DNA of 17,505 nt from an uncultured Collinsella sp. (GTDB taxonomy: Bacteria; Actinomycetota; Coriobacteriia; Coriobacteriales; Coriobacteriaceae). Position numbers and translations under genes: made by a program. Shown here in pieces: positions 1-6,014 of the stretch (the first letter of the stretch is position 1; every line of letters starts with the position of its first letter). The stretch lies in assembly GCA_902478995.1 (NCBI GenBank), contig CABSNF010000046.1, positions 1-17,505 on the forward strand. The letters are read 5' to 3'. A model generated the notes under the pieces. The model was not told the origin of the DNA, did not search any database, and saw only the letters and a list, made by a program, of their open reading frames with translations.

Positions 1-1283
1 CCTCGCTGCGCCTCGGGCAGCTCCCCGTAGAGCGGATGGTCTTCGAGCCTAAAGCGCTCGACCTGTTCGGGAGTGCGACCGCGTACAAAGAGCCACGAGC
101 AATCAATCGGCGTCGCCATGAGTGTGCTGGGCAGCGCGTCGGCGCGGTCGGAAAACACCCGGGCACTCTCGGGATCCTGGAACGCCAGCACCAGATGCGT
201 GTCGCAGTTGCCCATGATGGAGCGTGCGCGTGCCTCGCCATAGAGCGCATCGAGCTGGTTGGTCGACTGCAGCAGCAGCGTTGCCCAGATGTTGCGGCTT
301 CGGATAATCGAGAGCACGTTGTCGATCTGGGGGATCTGCAGATTTGCGAAGTCATCGAGCATAAAGCGCACGGGCACGGGCAGGCTGCCGTCGGGCTGCC
401 TATCGGCCTCACGAATGAGGCCCATAAACGCCTGCGAAATAAAGAGGCCGGTCAGCGGATCGAGATTGCGGTCAATATCGCTCACGGTTACAAACAGGGC
501 GCAGGGGGTGTGTCCCATGGAAGCGAAGTCCACCTGATGGCACTCACGATAGAGCTGTGCCGCACCGTCGAATCCCAGACACATGACCTTTTCGGCAAGG
601 ATGCCGACGATGCTCGCGTGCATGCGCTCGGCATTTTGCGTAATGGCGTAGCGCCGCCATAGCGAGAGGGCATAGCTTTGGGGGTCGGTCGTGATCAGGT
701 CGTCAAACAATCGACCCGTGGCACCGTCCTGCAGGTGCTCGATCAGCTTGATGACCGAGCTGATCGTCTGCTCGTCGGCGGGTAGCTGTTCGGTGACGTA
801 GGCGATAAGACACGACAGCAGGTTTGCCGCCGCATGATCCCAAAAAGGCTGGTTGTTGTCCTCGATGGGGCAGATGGCCTTTGCCACCGAGAGGATGTCC
901 TGCTGGTTGGGCCTGCCGTCCGCCTTGCGGCGAATGTGCCTCAGGGGGTTGTAGCCGCAGCGCTCGATGCCGGGCGCAAGGGCCGGGACGGTGTTGAGGT
1001 CGGCGAAGTTGAGACATTGCACGCGGTAGCCGTGGGCTGCCAGCACGGGTCCCACTTCGTGACAGAGCGTGCCTTTGGTGTCGAGCACGATGTAGCTTGC
1101 GTTCATTTGCAGCAGGTTGGGCTTGAGGACGTTTCGGGTCTTGCCGGCTCCCGAGGGGCCGATCACAAGTGCGTTGTTGTTGAGTCCCGTTTGGCGGGTG
1201 TCGCAGGAAAGCGTTCGATCCTTGGCGAGGATAGTGGACGATACGGACTCAGATGCGGCGAGGCGGCTGGTGAGGTTAGACAT
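1..1283 (-). CDS. VirD4/TraG-type conjugative coupling ATPase, short form (C-terminus cut by window edge)
   Basis: This is a type IV secretion coupling protein, the ATPase that brings relaxase-bound DNA to a mating channel. The visible 427 residues carry Walker A GPSGAGKT at 42-49, an LDTKG strand at 67-71, YNP at 111-113, PFWDHA at 146-151, Walker B RFMLDDFAN at 306-314, LLQSTNQLDALYG at 337-349 and GNCDTHLVLAF at 358-368. These fit the Gram-positive VirD4-like (CD1115/TraG) family. The start at 1283 is preceded by AAGGAGGT and overlaps the end of the ClpP-like gene by 8 bp (stop 1276-1278), so the two are translationally coupled. Family members normally have over 100 N-terminal residues with two membrane helices before Walker A; only 41 hydrophilic residues are present here. 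The Walker B catalytic acid is Asp (LDDFAN) where Glu (DEFAN) is usual. The reading frame is still open at base 1, so the C-terminus is not visible. Confidence 0.88.
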   Translation of the reverse strand, partial: MSNLTSRLAASESVSSTILAKDRTLSCDTRQTGLNNNALVIGPSGAGKTRNVLKPNLLQMNASYIVLDTKGTLCHEVGPVLAAHGYRVQCLNFADLNTVPALAPGIERCGYNPLRHIRRKADGRPNQQDILSVAKAICPIEDNNQPFWDHAAANLLSCLIAYVTEQLPADEQTISSVIKLIEHLQDGATGRLFDDLITTDPQSYALSLWRRYAITQNAERMHASIVGILAEKVMCLGFDGAAQLYRECHQVDFASMGHTPCALFVTVSDIDRNLDPLTGLFISQAFMGLIREADRQPDGSLPVPVRFMLDDFANLQIPQIDNVLSIIRSRNIWATLLLQSTNQLDALYGEARARSIMGNCDTHLVLAFQDPESARVFSDRADALPSTLMATPIDCSWLFVRGRTPEQVERFRLEDHPLYGELPEAQR

Positions 1284-1893
1284 GGGCGACCTCCTTGGTG
1301 GTCGAGAGGATTTCGTGGGCAAAGCCGAGCTCGACGGCGCGCTCGGCCGAAAGGTAGGTGTCTTTTGCAGTGAGGGACTGGATGCGCTTGGGCGTGAGGC
1401 CGCTGCGGTCCGAGAGGATTTGCGTGAGGGTCTTGCGGGTCTGCATGAGACGCCGGCTGGTTTCCTGCAGCGCAAGTGCCGAGCCGCCTGCCCCCTGGGG
1501 GATCAGCGGGTCGTGAATCATGAGCTCTGCATGGGGCGCCATACGGCGATCGTCGCCGCCCATAAAGATCACGGCGCCCATGGACGCGGCGAATTCCAGG
1601 CAGACGGTGCGGATGAGGCACGATGCGAGGCGCATGGCGTCATAGATCGCAAGACCCGATCGCACGCTTCCGCCGGCGCTGGCGACAAATATGGTGATGG
1701 GGCGGCTGGGGTCGGTGGCATCGAGCAGGCGGATCTGCTGGCATAGGTCGTGGGCCATCGGGGTTTCGATGTTTCCCATGACGGAGAGCTCGCGACGGGC
1801 GAGCATCTCATCGTAAATGCTGGTGAGCGTGATGCCTCGGGCGGATTCACGCATGGTGAGGGGGCTGATGATGGGGGAATGATTGGTGTCCAT
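1276..1893 (-). CDS. ClpP-like serine protease in a conjugative-element operon
   Basis: A 205-residue protein of the ClpP/crotonase fold, about the length of E. coli ClpP (207). The catalytic triad can be placed by motif: Ser104 in AASMGA, His127 in HAELMIHDPL and Asp178 in AKDTYLS. The glycine-rich SPGG oxyanion segment of housekeeping ClpP is SAGG here (72-75), and IYDAM at 83-87 is conserved. The start at 1893 has AAAGGAG five bases upstream. It lies 63 bp after the unknown 296-residue gene and its stop overlaps the start of the coupling ATPase. Housekeeping ClpP acts with a ClpX/ClpA/ClpC unfoldase; none is encoded nearby, so this copy either uses host unfoldases or acts on a specific element protein. 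ClpP-like proteases also occur in phage prohead maturation, but the coupling ATPase next door favours a conjugative setting. Family call sure, role unknown. Confidence 0.88.
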   Translation of the reverse strand: MDTNHSPIISPLTMRESARGITLTSIYDEMLARRELSVMGNIETPMAHDLCQQIRLLDATDPSRPITIFVASAGGSVRSGLAIYDAMRLASCLIRTVCLEFAASMGAVIFMGGDDRRMAPHAELMIHDPLIPQGAGGSALALQETSRRLMQTRKTLTQILSDRSGLTPKRIQSLTAKDTYLSAERAVELGFAHEILSTTKEVAHV

Positions 1894-1956
1894 GAGGACT
1901 CCTTTCTGTTGGTTGTGTTGTGGAATAGGATTGTTGCCCGCGGAGGGGCTGGCGGG

Positions 1957-2847
1957 CTACAGGGTTCGTCCGAGCCTGAGATCGAGCTCGGTTGTGGGGC
2001 AGGCTGCCTGTTCGTGCGGCTCGCAAGCGCCAAGGGCTCCAAAGCGATGGAGCGTTGCGACGGGCGTGGTGTAGGCGAGCCGCAGCTGATGCTCGGCAGG
2101 GGCACATCCGTCATTTTTGTAATGAGCCGCGTAGTACTGCGCGATGCTGGCGTTCATCTCGCTGCCATTGCGATGGCGCTCAAACTGGCGTCTGCAGGTC
2201 TCGATGATCTTTGCTACCAACTTGGGTGCCGTCGCGGGAACAAGGGCGAGATAGCCCTCAAATAGCTCGTTGATGCTCAGGAGGCACAGCAGGTCGATCA
2301 GCGTCCTTATGGCTGCTCCCTCGGCGGAAAAGTGCGCGGTCATGCGGTTATATCGGTTGCGGTCGACGATGGCCGCATGGGGTCTTGGAGTTTTCTGCCC
2401 CGTGGTCCCGGGCTTTTGCCGCGCCTGTGTATTGAGCTCGACGTTGCAGCGCTTGAGGCCGTCCAACGGAAGGAACAGTGCGGTGCGCAGGGTGTTCCGC
2501 TTGCTTTCGAGTTCATGACGCTCGTCGGGTTCCCATTCGAGCTTGAGTTTCGTGTCGAGCGCCGTAAGCATATGGGCTAGGCAGCCTACGGTAAGGACGC
2601 ACGAATCGTTGTCGCGTTTTGGGGCATAGGGGTCTGTCAGCTTGCGAATGTCGGGGTCGCCCATGATCTTTGTGCAGCGCTTCAGCAGTTGAGGGTGGTC
2701 GGCCAAGATCGTCGCGAGCGGTAGCGACGCGTAGTTCTTGATGGTCGCGGCGGCAAAGGCAGCGTCATATTCGTTTGCATATGCTCGCTCAATTCGGGCA
2801 TCCAGAATGCTTTTCTTACCGCCGTCTTCAGCGCGGTGGTTTGTCAT
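1957..2847 (-). CDS. Unrecognised basic helical protein of a mobile element
   Basis: I do not recognise this 296-residue product. It is hydrophilic to mildly amphipathic, rich in Lys/Arg, His and Ala, with no signal peptide or clear membrane segment. A Lys/Arg/Gln/Pro-rich linker at about 140-160 separates two helical halves. The start at 2847 is chosen because GGAGAAGCT precedes the ATG at proper spacing. The frame is open up to an ATG at 3003, but that extension would encode a repetitive His/Gln/Ile/Thr/Lys segment lying over the TGATGT repeats and looks non-coding. It is the first gene of the minus-strand group that continues into the ClpP-like protease and the coupling ATPase, which suggests a mobile-element function such as replication, DNA processing or mating. 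Nothing in the sequence decides between these. Confidence 0.65.
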   Translation of the reverse strand: MTNHRAEDGGKKSILDARIERAYANEYDAAFAAATIKNYASLPLATILADHPQLLKRCTKIMGDPDIRKLTDPYAPKRDNDSCVLTVGCLAHMLTALDTKLKLEWEPDERHELESKRNTLRTALFLPLDGLKRCNVELNTQARQKPGTTGQKTPRPHAAIVDRNRYNRMTAHFSAEGAAIRTLIDLLCLLSINELFEGYLALVPATAPKLVAKIIETCRRQFERHRNGSEMNASIAQYYAAHYKNDGCAPAEHQLRLAYTTPVATLHRFGALGACEPHEQAACPTTELDLRLGRTL

Positions 2848-2863
2848 AGCTTCTCCAATCGGT

Positions 2864-2933
2864 TGATGTTCGTGCTGTTTGTTGATGTGTTGGTTGTCGT
2901 GAGTGATGTGCTTGCCGTGGGTGATGTGCTGAC
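2864..2933. repeat. Four degenerate TGATGT direct repeats (iteron-like)
   Basis: TGATGT occurs at 2864, 2883, 2904 and 2922, a spacing of 19, 21 and 18 bp. The last two units (2898-2915 and 2916-2933) are near-identical 18-mers, CGTGAGTGATGTGCTTGC and CGTGGGTGATGTGCTGAC. The array lies just upstream of the probable start of the unknown protein at 2847. Spacing near two helical turns would let a protein bind successive copies on one DNA face, as with plasmid iterons or an autoregulatory operator. The function is inference. Confidence 0.5.
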
Positions 2934-3163
2934 GTTGGGGTGCTATGCGGTTTTCAATGAGCCCGTGAGGCAGTTGCTGCAGGGGTGGGATGGAACGGCC
3001 CATGCAAGGCGGAAGGCATCGTGCTCAAAATCGAGACAGCAATGCCCTGGGTGCCTCACATGTGGCAGTTACCTCATTAAGTTGTCATTGCGTTTGGGGT
3101 TGTACTTTGCCGATCTTCCTTTTCTTACACGCTAAAACTCAAACTTCATATGCTCGATCTACT

Positions 3164-3186
3164 TAAAACCGCAACGGCGGTCTTTT
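3164..3186 (+). terminator. Small hairpin with T-run, no gene upstream
   Basis: ACCGC (3168-3172), loop AACG, GCGGT (3177-3181), followed by CTTTT and preceded by AAAA, so it could work in both directions. The stem is only 5 bp, and no plus-strand gene was found upstream of it. Confidence 0.35.
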
Positions 3187-3297
3187 ATCAACTTATATGT
3201 CGGAACGCGTCTTTGCAAGTACTTTTTTGCCTTTGTTTCAAATGGGGTGGTTTTGCAACCGTCATACGCGCGCTGTGCGAACGTGCCCCGGCTCGGA

Positions 3298-3303
3298 TAA
3301 GAT
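3298..3303 (+). promoter_or_regulatory. Possible -10 element for the first HAD gene
   Basis: TAAGAT lies 34 bp before the start codon of the HAD gene at 3337. No good -35 hexamer is present at 16-18 bp, so this is a weak call. Confidence 0.3.
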
Positions 3304-3336
3304 AGTGCGCGATAAAAACGATGCAAGGAGGCACAT

Positions 3337-4179
3337 ATGGCAATTAAAGCCATCGCAATGGATATCGACGGTACGCTTACCAACGATCAGAAGGTGATCA
3401 GCCCGCGTACGCGCGAGAAGCTGCTCGCGGCGCAGGAATCGGGTATTAAGCTCATCTTGGCTTCGGGCCGTCCCGCATGGGGGCTACATGCTCTGGCACA
3501 GGAGCTCGACCTCCAAAACCATGACGGTCTGCTAGTCGCTTTCAATGGCGCGCATGTGGTCGACGCTCAGACCGATGAGGTCCTTTTTGACCAGGCCATG
3601 CCAGCTGACGAACTGCACCGTCTGATTGATCACCTGCAAAACTATGATGTGATCCCCATGATCTCGCTCGGGCGCGACCTGCATGTAGAGGACTCGTATC
3701 GCTGCATGATTACACTGCCGGACGGCTCGCAGAAGAATATCGTCAAATACGAGCGCGATGCCTGCGACCTTAAGATCCGCGAGGTCGAGAGCTTGCATGA
3801 GGTCGTGGACACTTATCCCGTGGACAAGCTGCTGACGGCGGGCGACCCGGCCTATCTGCAAGCGCATCACGAGGAGATGTACGCGCCCTTTACCCAGACG
3901 CTTTCGGGTATGTTTACGGCCGACTGGTACTTTGAGTACACGGCGCCCGGTATTGACAAGGCCCGCGCGCTCGAGGGTGCCCTGCCCAAGCTCGGCATCG
4001 ATGCCAGCGAGGTCGTCTCGTTTGGCGACGGCCAGAATGACAAGTCTATGATTGAGTGGGCCGGAACCGGTGTTGCCATGGGCAACGCCGTCGATGAGGT
4101 CAAGGCTGTGGCCCAGATGGTGACCGCCAATAATAACGAAGACGGCATTGCGGTGGCGCTGGATAAGCTGCTGGGTTAG
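3337..4179 (+). CDS. Cof-type HAD-superfamily sugar-phosphate phosphatase
   Basis: A 280-residue cytosolic phosphatase of the Cof/YidA subgroup (HAD type IIB), which dephosphorylates small phosphorylated metabolites such as sugar phosphates. Motif I is DIDGTLT with nucleophile Asp9 and acid/base Asp11, motif II is the Ser43 of ASGRP, motif III is Lys208 in GIDKARAL, and motif IV is GDGQND at 230-235. Residues 80-195 form the type II cap domain. An AAGGAGG lies seven bases before the ATG. The gene is followed after 22 bp by a strong intrinsic terminator, so it is probably transcribed alone. Substrate cannot be told from the sequence; the family is broad and overlapping in specificity. Confidence 0.9.
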   Translation: MAIKAIAMDIDGTLTNDQKVISPRTREKLLAAQESGIKLILASGRPAWGLHALAQELDLQNHDGLLVAFNGAHVVDAQTDEVLFDQAMPADELHRLIDHLQNYDVIPMISLGRDLHVEDSYRCMITLPDGSQKNIVKYERDACDLKIREVESLHEVVDTYPVDKLLTAGDPAYLQAHHEEMYAPFTQTLSGMFTADWYFEYTAPGIDKARALEGALPKLGIDASEVVSFGDGQNDKSMIEWAGTGVAMGNAVDEVKAVAQMVTANNNEDGIAVALDKLLG

Positions 4180-4201
4180 AATCGCCGATAGTGCATGGCT
4201 C

Positions 4202-4230
4202 GGGCGTCCGCTTGCGGGCGCCCTTTTGTT
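4202..4230 (+). terminator. Intrinsic terminator between the two HAD genes
   Basis: GGGCGTCCG (4202-4210), loop CTTG, CGGGCGCCC (4215-4223), then TTTTGTT. The 9-bp stem has one G-T pair. It ends only 12 bp before the GTG start of the next gene, so read-through or a promoter inside the preceding gene must supply the second HAD mRNA. Confidence 0.85.
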
Positions 4231-4242
4231 AGGGAGGGTGCC

Positions 4243-4902
4243 GTGTCCGCATTTCCGTTCGACGCCGTTATCTTTGACATGGACGGCGTCATTGTCGATA
4301 CCGAGTATTACTACCTGGGCGAGACTGCCGCGTTTGCCAAGGAGCTTGGGCTTAACCTGACTCAAGAGGAGTTGAACGGGCAGGTTGGTACCTCGCATCA
4401 GTTCTTCCTGCGTATGCTGGTCGATTGGTTTGAGCGCGCCGGGAAGGGGCATTTAACTGGCGAGGAAGCGTTGATCCGTTGGGACGAGTGGGCGCATAAG
4501 CGTCCGCGCGACTATCAGGCTTTGATTAACCCAGGCGCCGTGGATACGATTCGAGAGCTGCCGCGCCGTGGCGTTCGCGTGGCGCTTGCCAGCTCGTCTC
4601 CCATGGATAGCATCGAGGAAGTGCTCAATGCGTGCGGGCTGTCGGATGCCTTTGAGTATGTGGTGAGCGGCGAGCAGTTTAAGGAGAGCAAGCCCGAGCC
4701 CGACATCTACCTGCATGCGCTGGACCTGCTGGGGCTGCCCGCGAATCGCTGCTGCTGCGTTGAGGATTCGGTGCCTGGCATCACTGCCGGCAAGCGAGCC
4801 GGCCTGACAGTTATTGCCAAGCGCGAGGAGCGCTTTGGCTTTAGCCAGGATGCCGCGGACAAGATTATCGACCAGCTGCCGGAGCTGCTCACGCTTTCTT
4901 AG
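4243..4902 (+). CDS. HAD-superfamily phosphatase, beta-phosphoglucomutase-like
   Basis: A 219-residue HAD subfamily IA protein with the helical cap typical of phosphoglycolate phosphatase and beta-phosphoglucomutase relatives. Motif I is FDMDGVIVD (nucleophile Asp12, Asp14), motif II is ASSS near 108-111, motif III is the Lys of KPEPDIY, and motif IV is VEDSVPG. The GTG at 4243 is chosen as start because GGGAGG lies just upstream and the protein then begins four residues before the conserved FDAVIFDMDG strand. The frame opens at an ATG at 4195, but that ATG lies before the terminator hairpin and would add a non-homologous Arg/Ala-rich leader. The likely role is hydrolysis or mutase action on a phosphosugar. 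The exact substrate is not visible. Confidence 0.87.
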   Translation: MSAFPFDAVIFDMDGVIVDTEYYYLGETAAFAKELGLNLTQEELNGQVGTSHQFFLRMLVDWFERAGKGHLTGEEALIRWDEWAHKRPRDYQALINPGAVDTIRELPRRGVRVALASSSPMDSIEEVLNACGLSDAFEYVVSGEQFKESKPEPDIYLHALDLLGLPANRCCCVEDSVPGITAGKRAGLTVIAKREERFGFSQDAADKIIDQLPELLTLS

Positions 4903-4953
4903 GAGCGCGGTAGTTGCGCGTTTTTCGGGTCAGATGAGTAAATACCCGACATT

Positions 4954-4982
4954 TTGGTGCGGCAGCAAGCATACTTTATGCT
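4954..4982 (+). promoter_or_regulatory. Probable promoter of the GntR gene, with inverted repeat over the -10
   Basis: TTGGTG (4954-4959), 17-bp spacer, TATGCT (4977-4982). The -10 is half of an inverted repeat AGCATA-CTT-TATGCT (4968-4982), which could be an autoregulatory site. Transcription would start close to the left arm of the terminator hairpin at 4986. Confidence 0.4.
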
Positions 4983-4985
4983 AAT

Positions 4986-5026
4986 GCGGGCTTAAGGGCT
5001 TGTTGAATGCCCTTAAGCCCGCTTTT
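4986..5026 (+). terminator. Very stable 14-bp hairpin terminator before the GntR gene
   Basis: GCGGGCTTAAGGGC (4986-4999), loop TTGTTGAAT, GCCCTTAAGCCCGC (5009-5022), then TTTTGACTT. The stem is perfect. It would end transcription from the second HAD gene. It lies 26 bp before the GntR start codon. Confidence 0.85.
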
Positions 5027-5052
5027 GACTTAATTGGGCTGGGAGAGGGTAT

Positions 5053-5796
5053 ATGCCACCGACTGAAGGACTAACTGACGGTAAAGCAGCGATACCGCTG
5101 TACCAACAGGTTATCGATATCATTAAAAACGAAATCAATTCCGGTGCCTACAAGGCGGGCACGCGGATACCCAACGAATTCGAATTGGCTGAGAACTATA
5201 AAGTTGGCCGCGTTACCGTGCGACGCGCTATTGAGGAGCTCGTCCAGCAGGGCTATCTAACGAAGCGGCAGGGGAAAGGCACGTTTGTCAATGCCCCCAA
5301 GCTTAAGCGCAAGATTCGCCAGAAGGATGACGTCCAGAGTTTTTCGGACGCATGCCGCGTTAACGGAATGGAGCCGGGGGCGTGCGTCATTTCGAGAAAG
5401 ATACTGCCGGCAGATTCTACCGAAGCGCAGTTCTTTGGTGTTCCCGTTGGAACTGATTTGATTTGCGTTGAGCGTGTACGTACTGCCGATGGAGTCCCCG
5501 TCATGCTCGAGAACAACATATACGTTTACGAGGACAACGCCTATCTATCAACGGCACCTCTATCTAACCAATCCATTTTTGAGTTCGTGCGCAACCGAAC
5601 GGGCCGCACGCCCGCGTTTACCGACCCGTGCACGCTCGAGATCGCGTGCGCGTCGCCCGAGGTCGCTCGGCTGTTGGCAGTTCCCGTTGGCGAACCCTTG
5701 TTTTATATGGAAGCCTTCTTTTTCGATGAGCGGCGGCGGCCGTTTATCATCGGTCGTCAGCGGATCGTTGGGTCTCGCTACGTTTTTGACATCTAG
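5053..5796 (+). CDS. GntR-family (HutC/UTRA subfamily) transcriptional regulator
   Basis: A 247-residue regulator with an N-terminal winged helix (about 14-80, opening PLYQQVIDIIKNEI, with NEFELAENYKVGRVTVRRAIEELVQQGYL and the wing RQGKGTFV) and a C-terminal UTRA ligand-binding domain (about 95-245). This is the arrangement of FrlR, FraR, HutC and NagR, which usually repress catabolic operons until the pathway substrate or a phosphorylated intermediate binds. The start has GGGAGAGG upstream. It lies directly before the fructosamine-type operon on the same strand, separated by a hairpin and the operon's own promoter, so it is the obvious candidate regulator of that operon. In frl and fra loci a GntR regulator holds the same place. 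The effector is inferred, not seen. Confidence 0.9.
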   Translation: MPPTEGLTDGKAAIPLYQQVIDIIKNEINSGAYKAGTRIPNEFELAENYKVGRVTVRRAIEELVQQGYLTKRQGKGTFVNAPKLKRKIRQKDDVQSFSDACRVNGMEPGACVISRKILPADSTEAQFFGVPVGTDLICVERVRTADGVPVMLENNIYVYEDNAYLSTAPLSNQSIFEFVRNRTGRTPAFTDPCTLEIACASPEVARLLAVPVGEPLFYMEAFFFDERRRPFIIGRQRIVGSRYVFDI

Positions 5797-5806
5797 GACA
5801 TTGCGA

Positions 5807-5846
5807 ATGGAAACGCCCGGTGGATCATCTCACCGGGCGTTTCCAT
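5807..5846. terminator. 16-bp perfect hairpin after the GntR gene, without T-run
   Basis: ATGGAAACGCCCGGTG (5807-5822), loop GATCATCT, CACCGGGCGTTTCCAT (5831-5846). It begins 10 bp after the regulator's stop. No U-tract follows, so it is either a U-less terminator of the sort proposed for actinobacteria or an mRNA-stabilising 3' structure. Confidence 0.6.
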
Positions 5847-5906
5847 ACCGTTCACGGCGCAAACGCAACCGTTCAACCGCGTTGCGGCAACCAGTTTGAA
5901 ATTATC

Positions 5907-5935
5907 TTGATGAAGGAAAAAGCTGCTGGTAATCT
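5907..5935 (+). promoter_or_regulatory. Promoter of the fructosamine-type operon
   Basis: TTGATG (5907-5912), exactly 17 bp, TAATCT (5930-5935). Expected transcription start is near 5942, giving a leader of about 73 nt before the transporter start at 6015. It is the best promoter match in the regulator-transporter gap. Confidence 0.6.
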
Positions 5936-5949
5936 ATGGGACGTCATAG

Positions 5950-5972
5950 AACGTTTGCCTTATGCAAACGTT
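5950..5972. promoter_or_regulatory. 9-5-9 palindrome, probable operator
   Basis: AACGTTTGC (5950-5958), CTTAT, GCAAACGTT (5964-5972): perfect arms. It starts about 8 bp after the predicted transcription start, where a bound repressor would block RNA polymerase. The GntR regulator encoded just upstream is the natural candidate to bind it. As RNA it would also form a hairpin in the leader. Confidence 0.55.
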
Positions 5973-6014
5973 GAAGCGAGATGCGATGCAGTCTCGAGTT
6001 CTTTGGAGGTATCT

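Larger units (their letters stand above)
2848..3336. other. Gene-poor interval between the mobile-element genes and the first HAD gene
   Basis: This 489-bp interval separates two divergent genes. It holds the TGATGT repeat cluster at its left side, a small orphan hairpin with a T-run at 3168-3186, and a possible weak promoter before 3337. I see no convincing protein-coding frame; the short frames here lack ribosome sites or run into the flanking genes. The stretch at 3090-3260 is AT-richer than the coding regions around it. Confidence 0.5.

Noticed and set aside
36..1746. Plus-strand frames over 36-662, 834-1373 and 1117-1746
   Set aside because: They are shadows antisense to the coupling ATPase and ClpP-like genes, whose frames show full sets of conserved motifs.
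2848..3003. N-terminal extension of the unknown protein to an ATG at 3003
   Set aside because: It would encode a repetitive His/Gln/Thr tract over the TGATGT repeats and has a poorer ribosome site than the ATG at 2847.
3532..4452. A 306-codon minus-strand frame opposite the first HAD gene
   Set aside because: It overlaps two genes with clear HAD motifs and crosses a terminator; no family features of its own.
4925..4949. TCGGGT...ACCCGA inverted repeat after the second HAD gene, followed by CATTTT
   Set aside because: Six-base arms with a 13-nt loop are too weak to call an operator or terminator; it might be a dispersed genomic repeat, but that cannot be judged from one copy.
5820..6014. N-terminal extension of the transporter frame to 5820
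   Set aside because: It lies over a hairpin, the promoter and a palindrome, has no ribosome site, and the family N-terminus fits the start at 6015.
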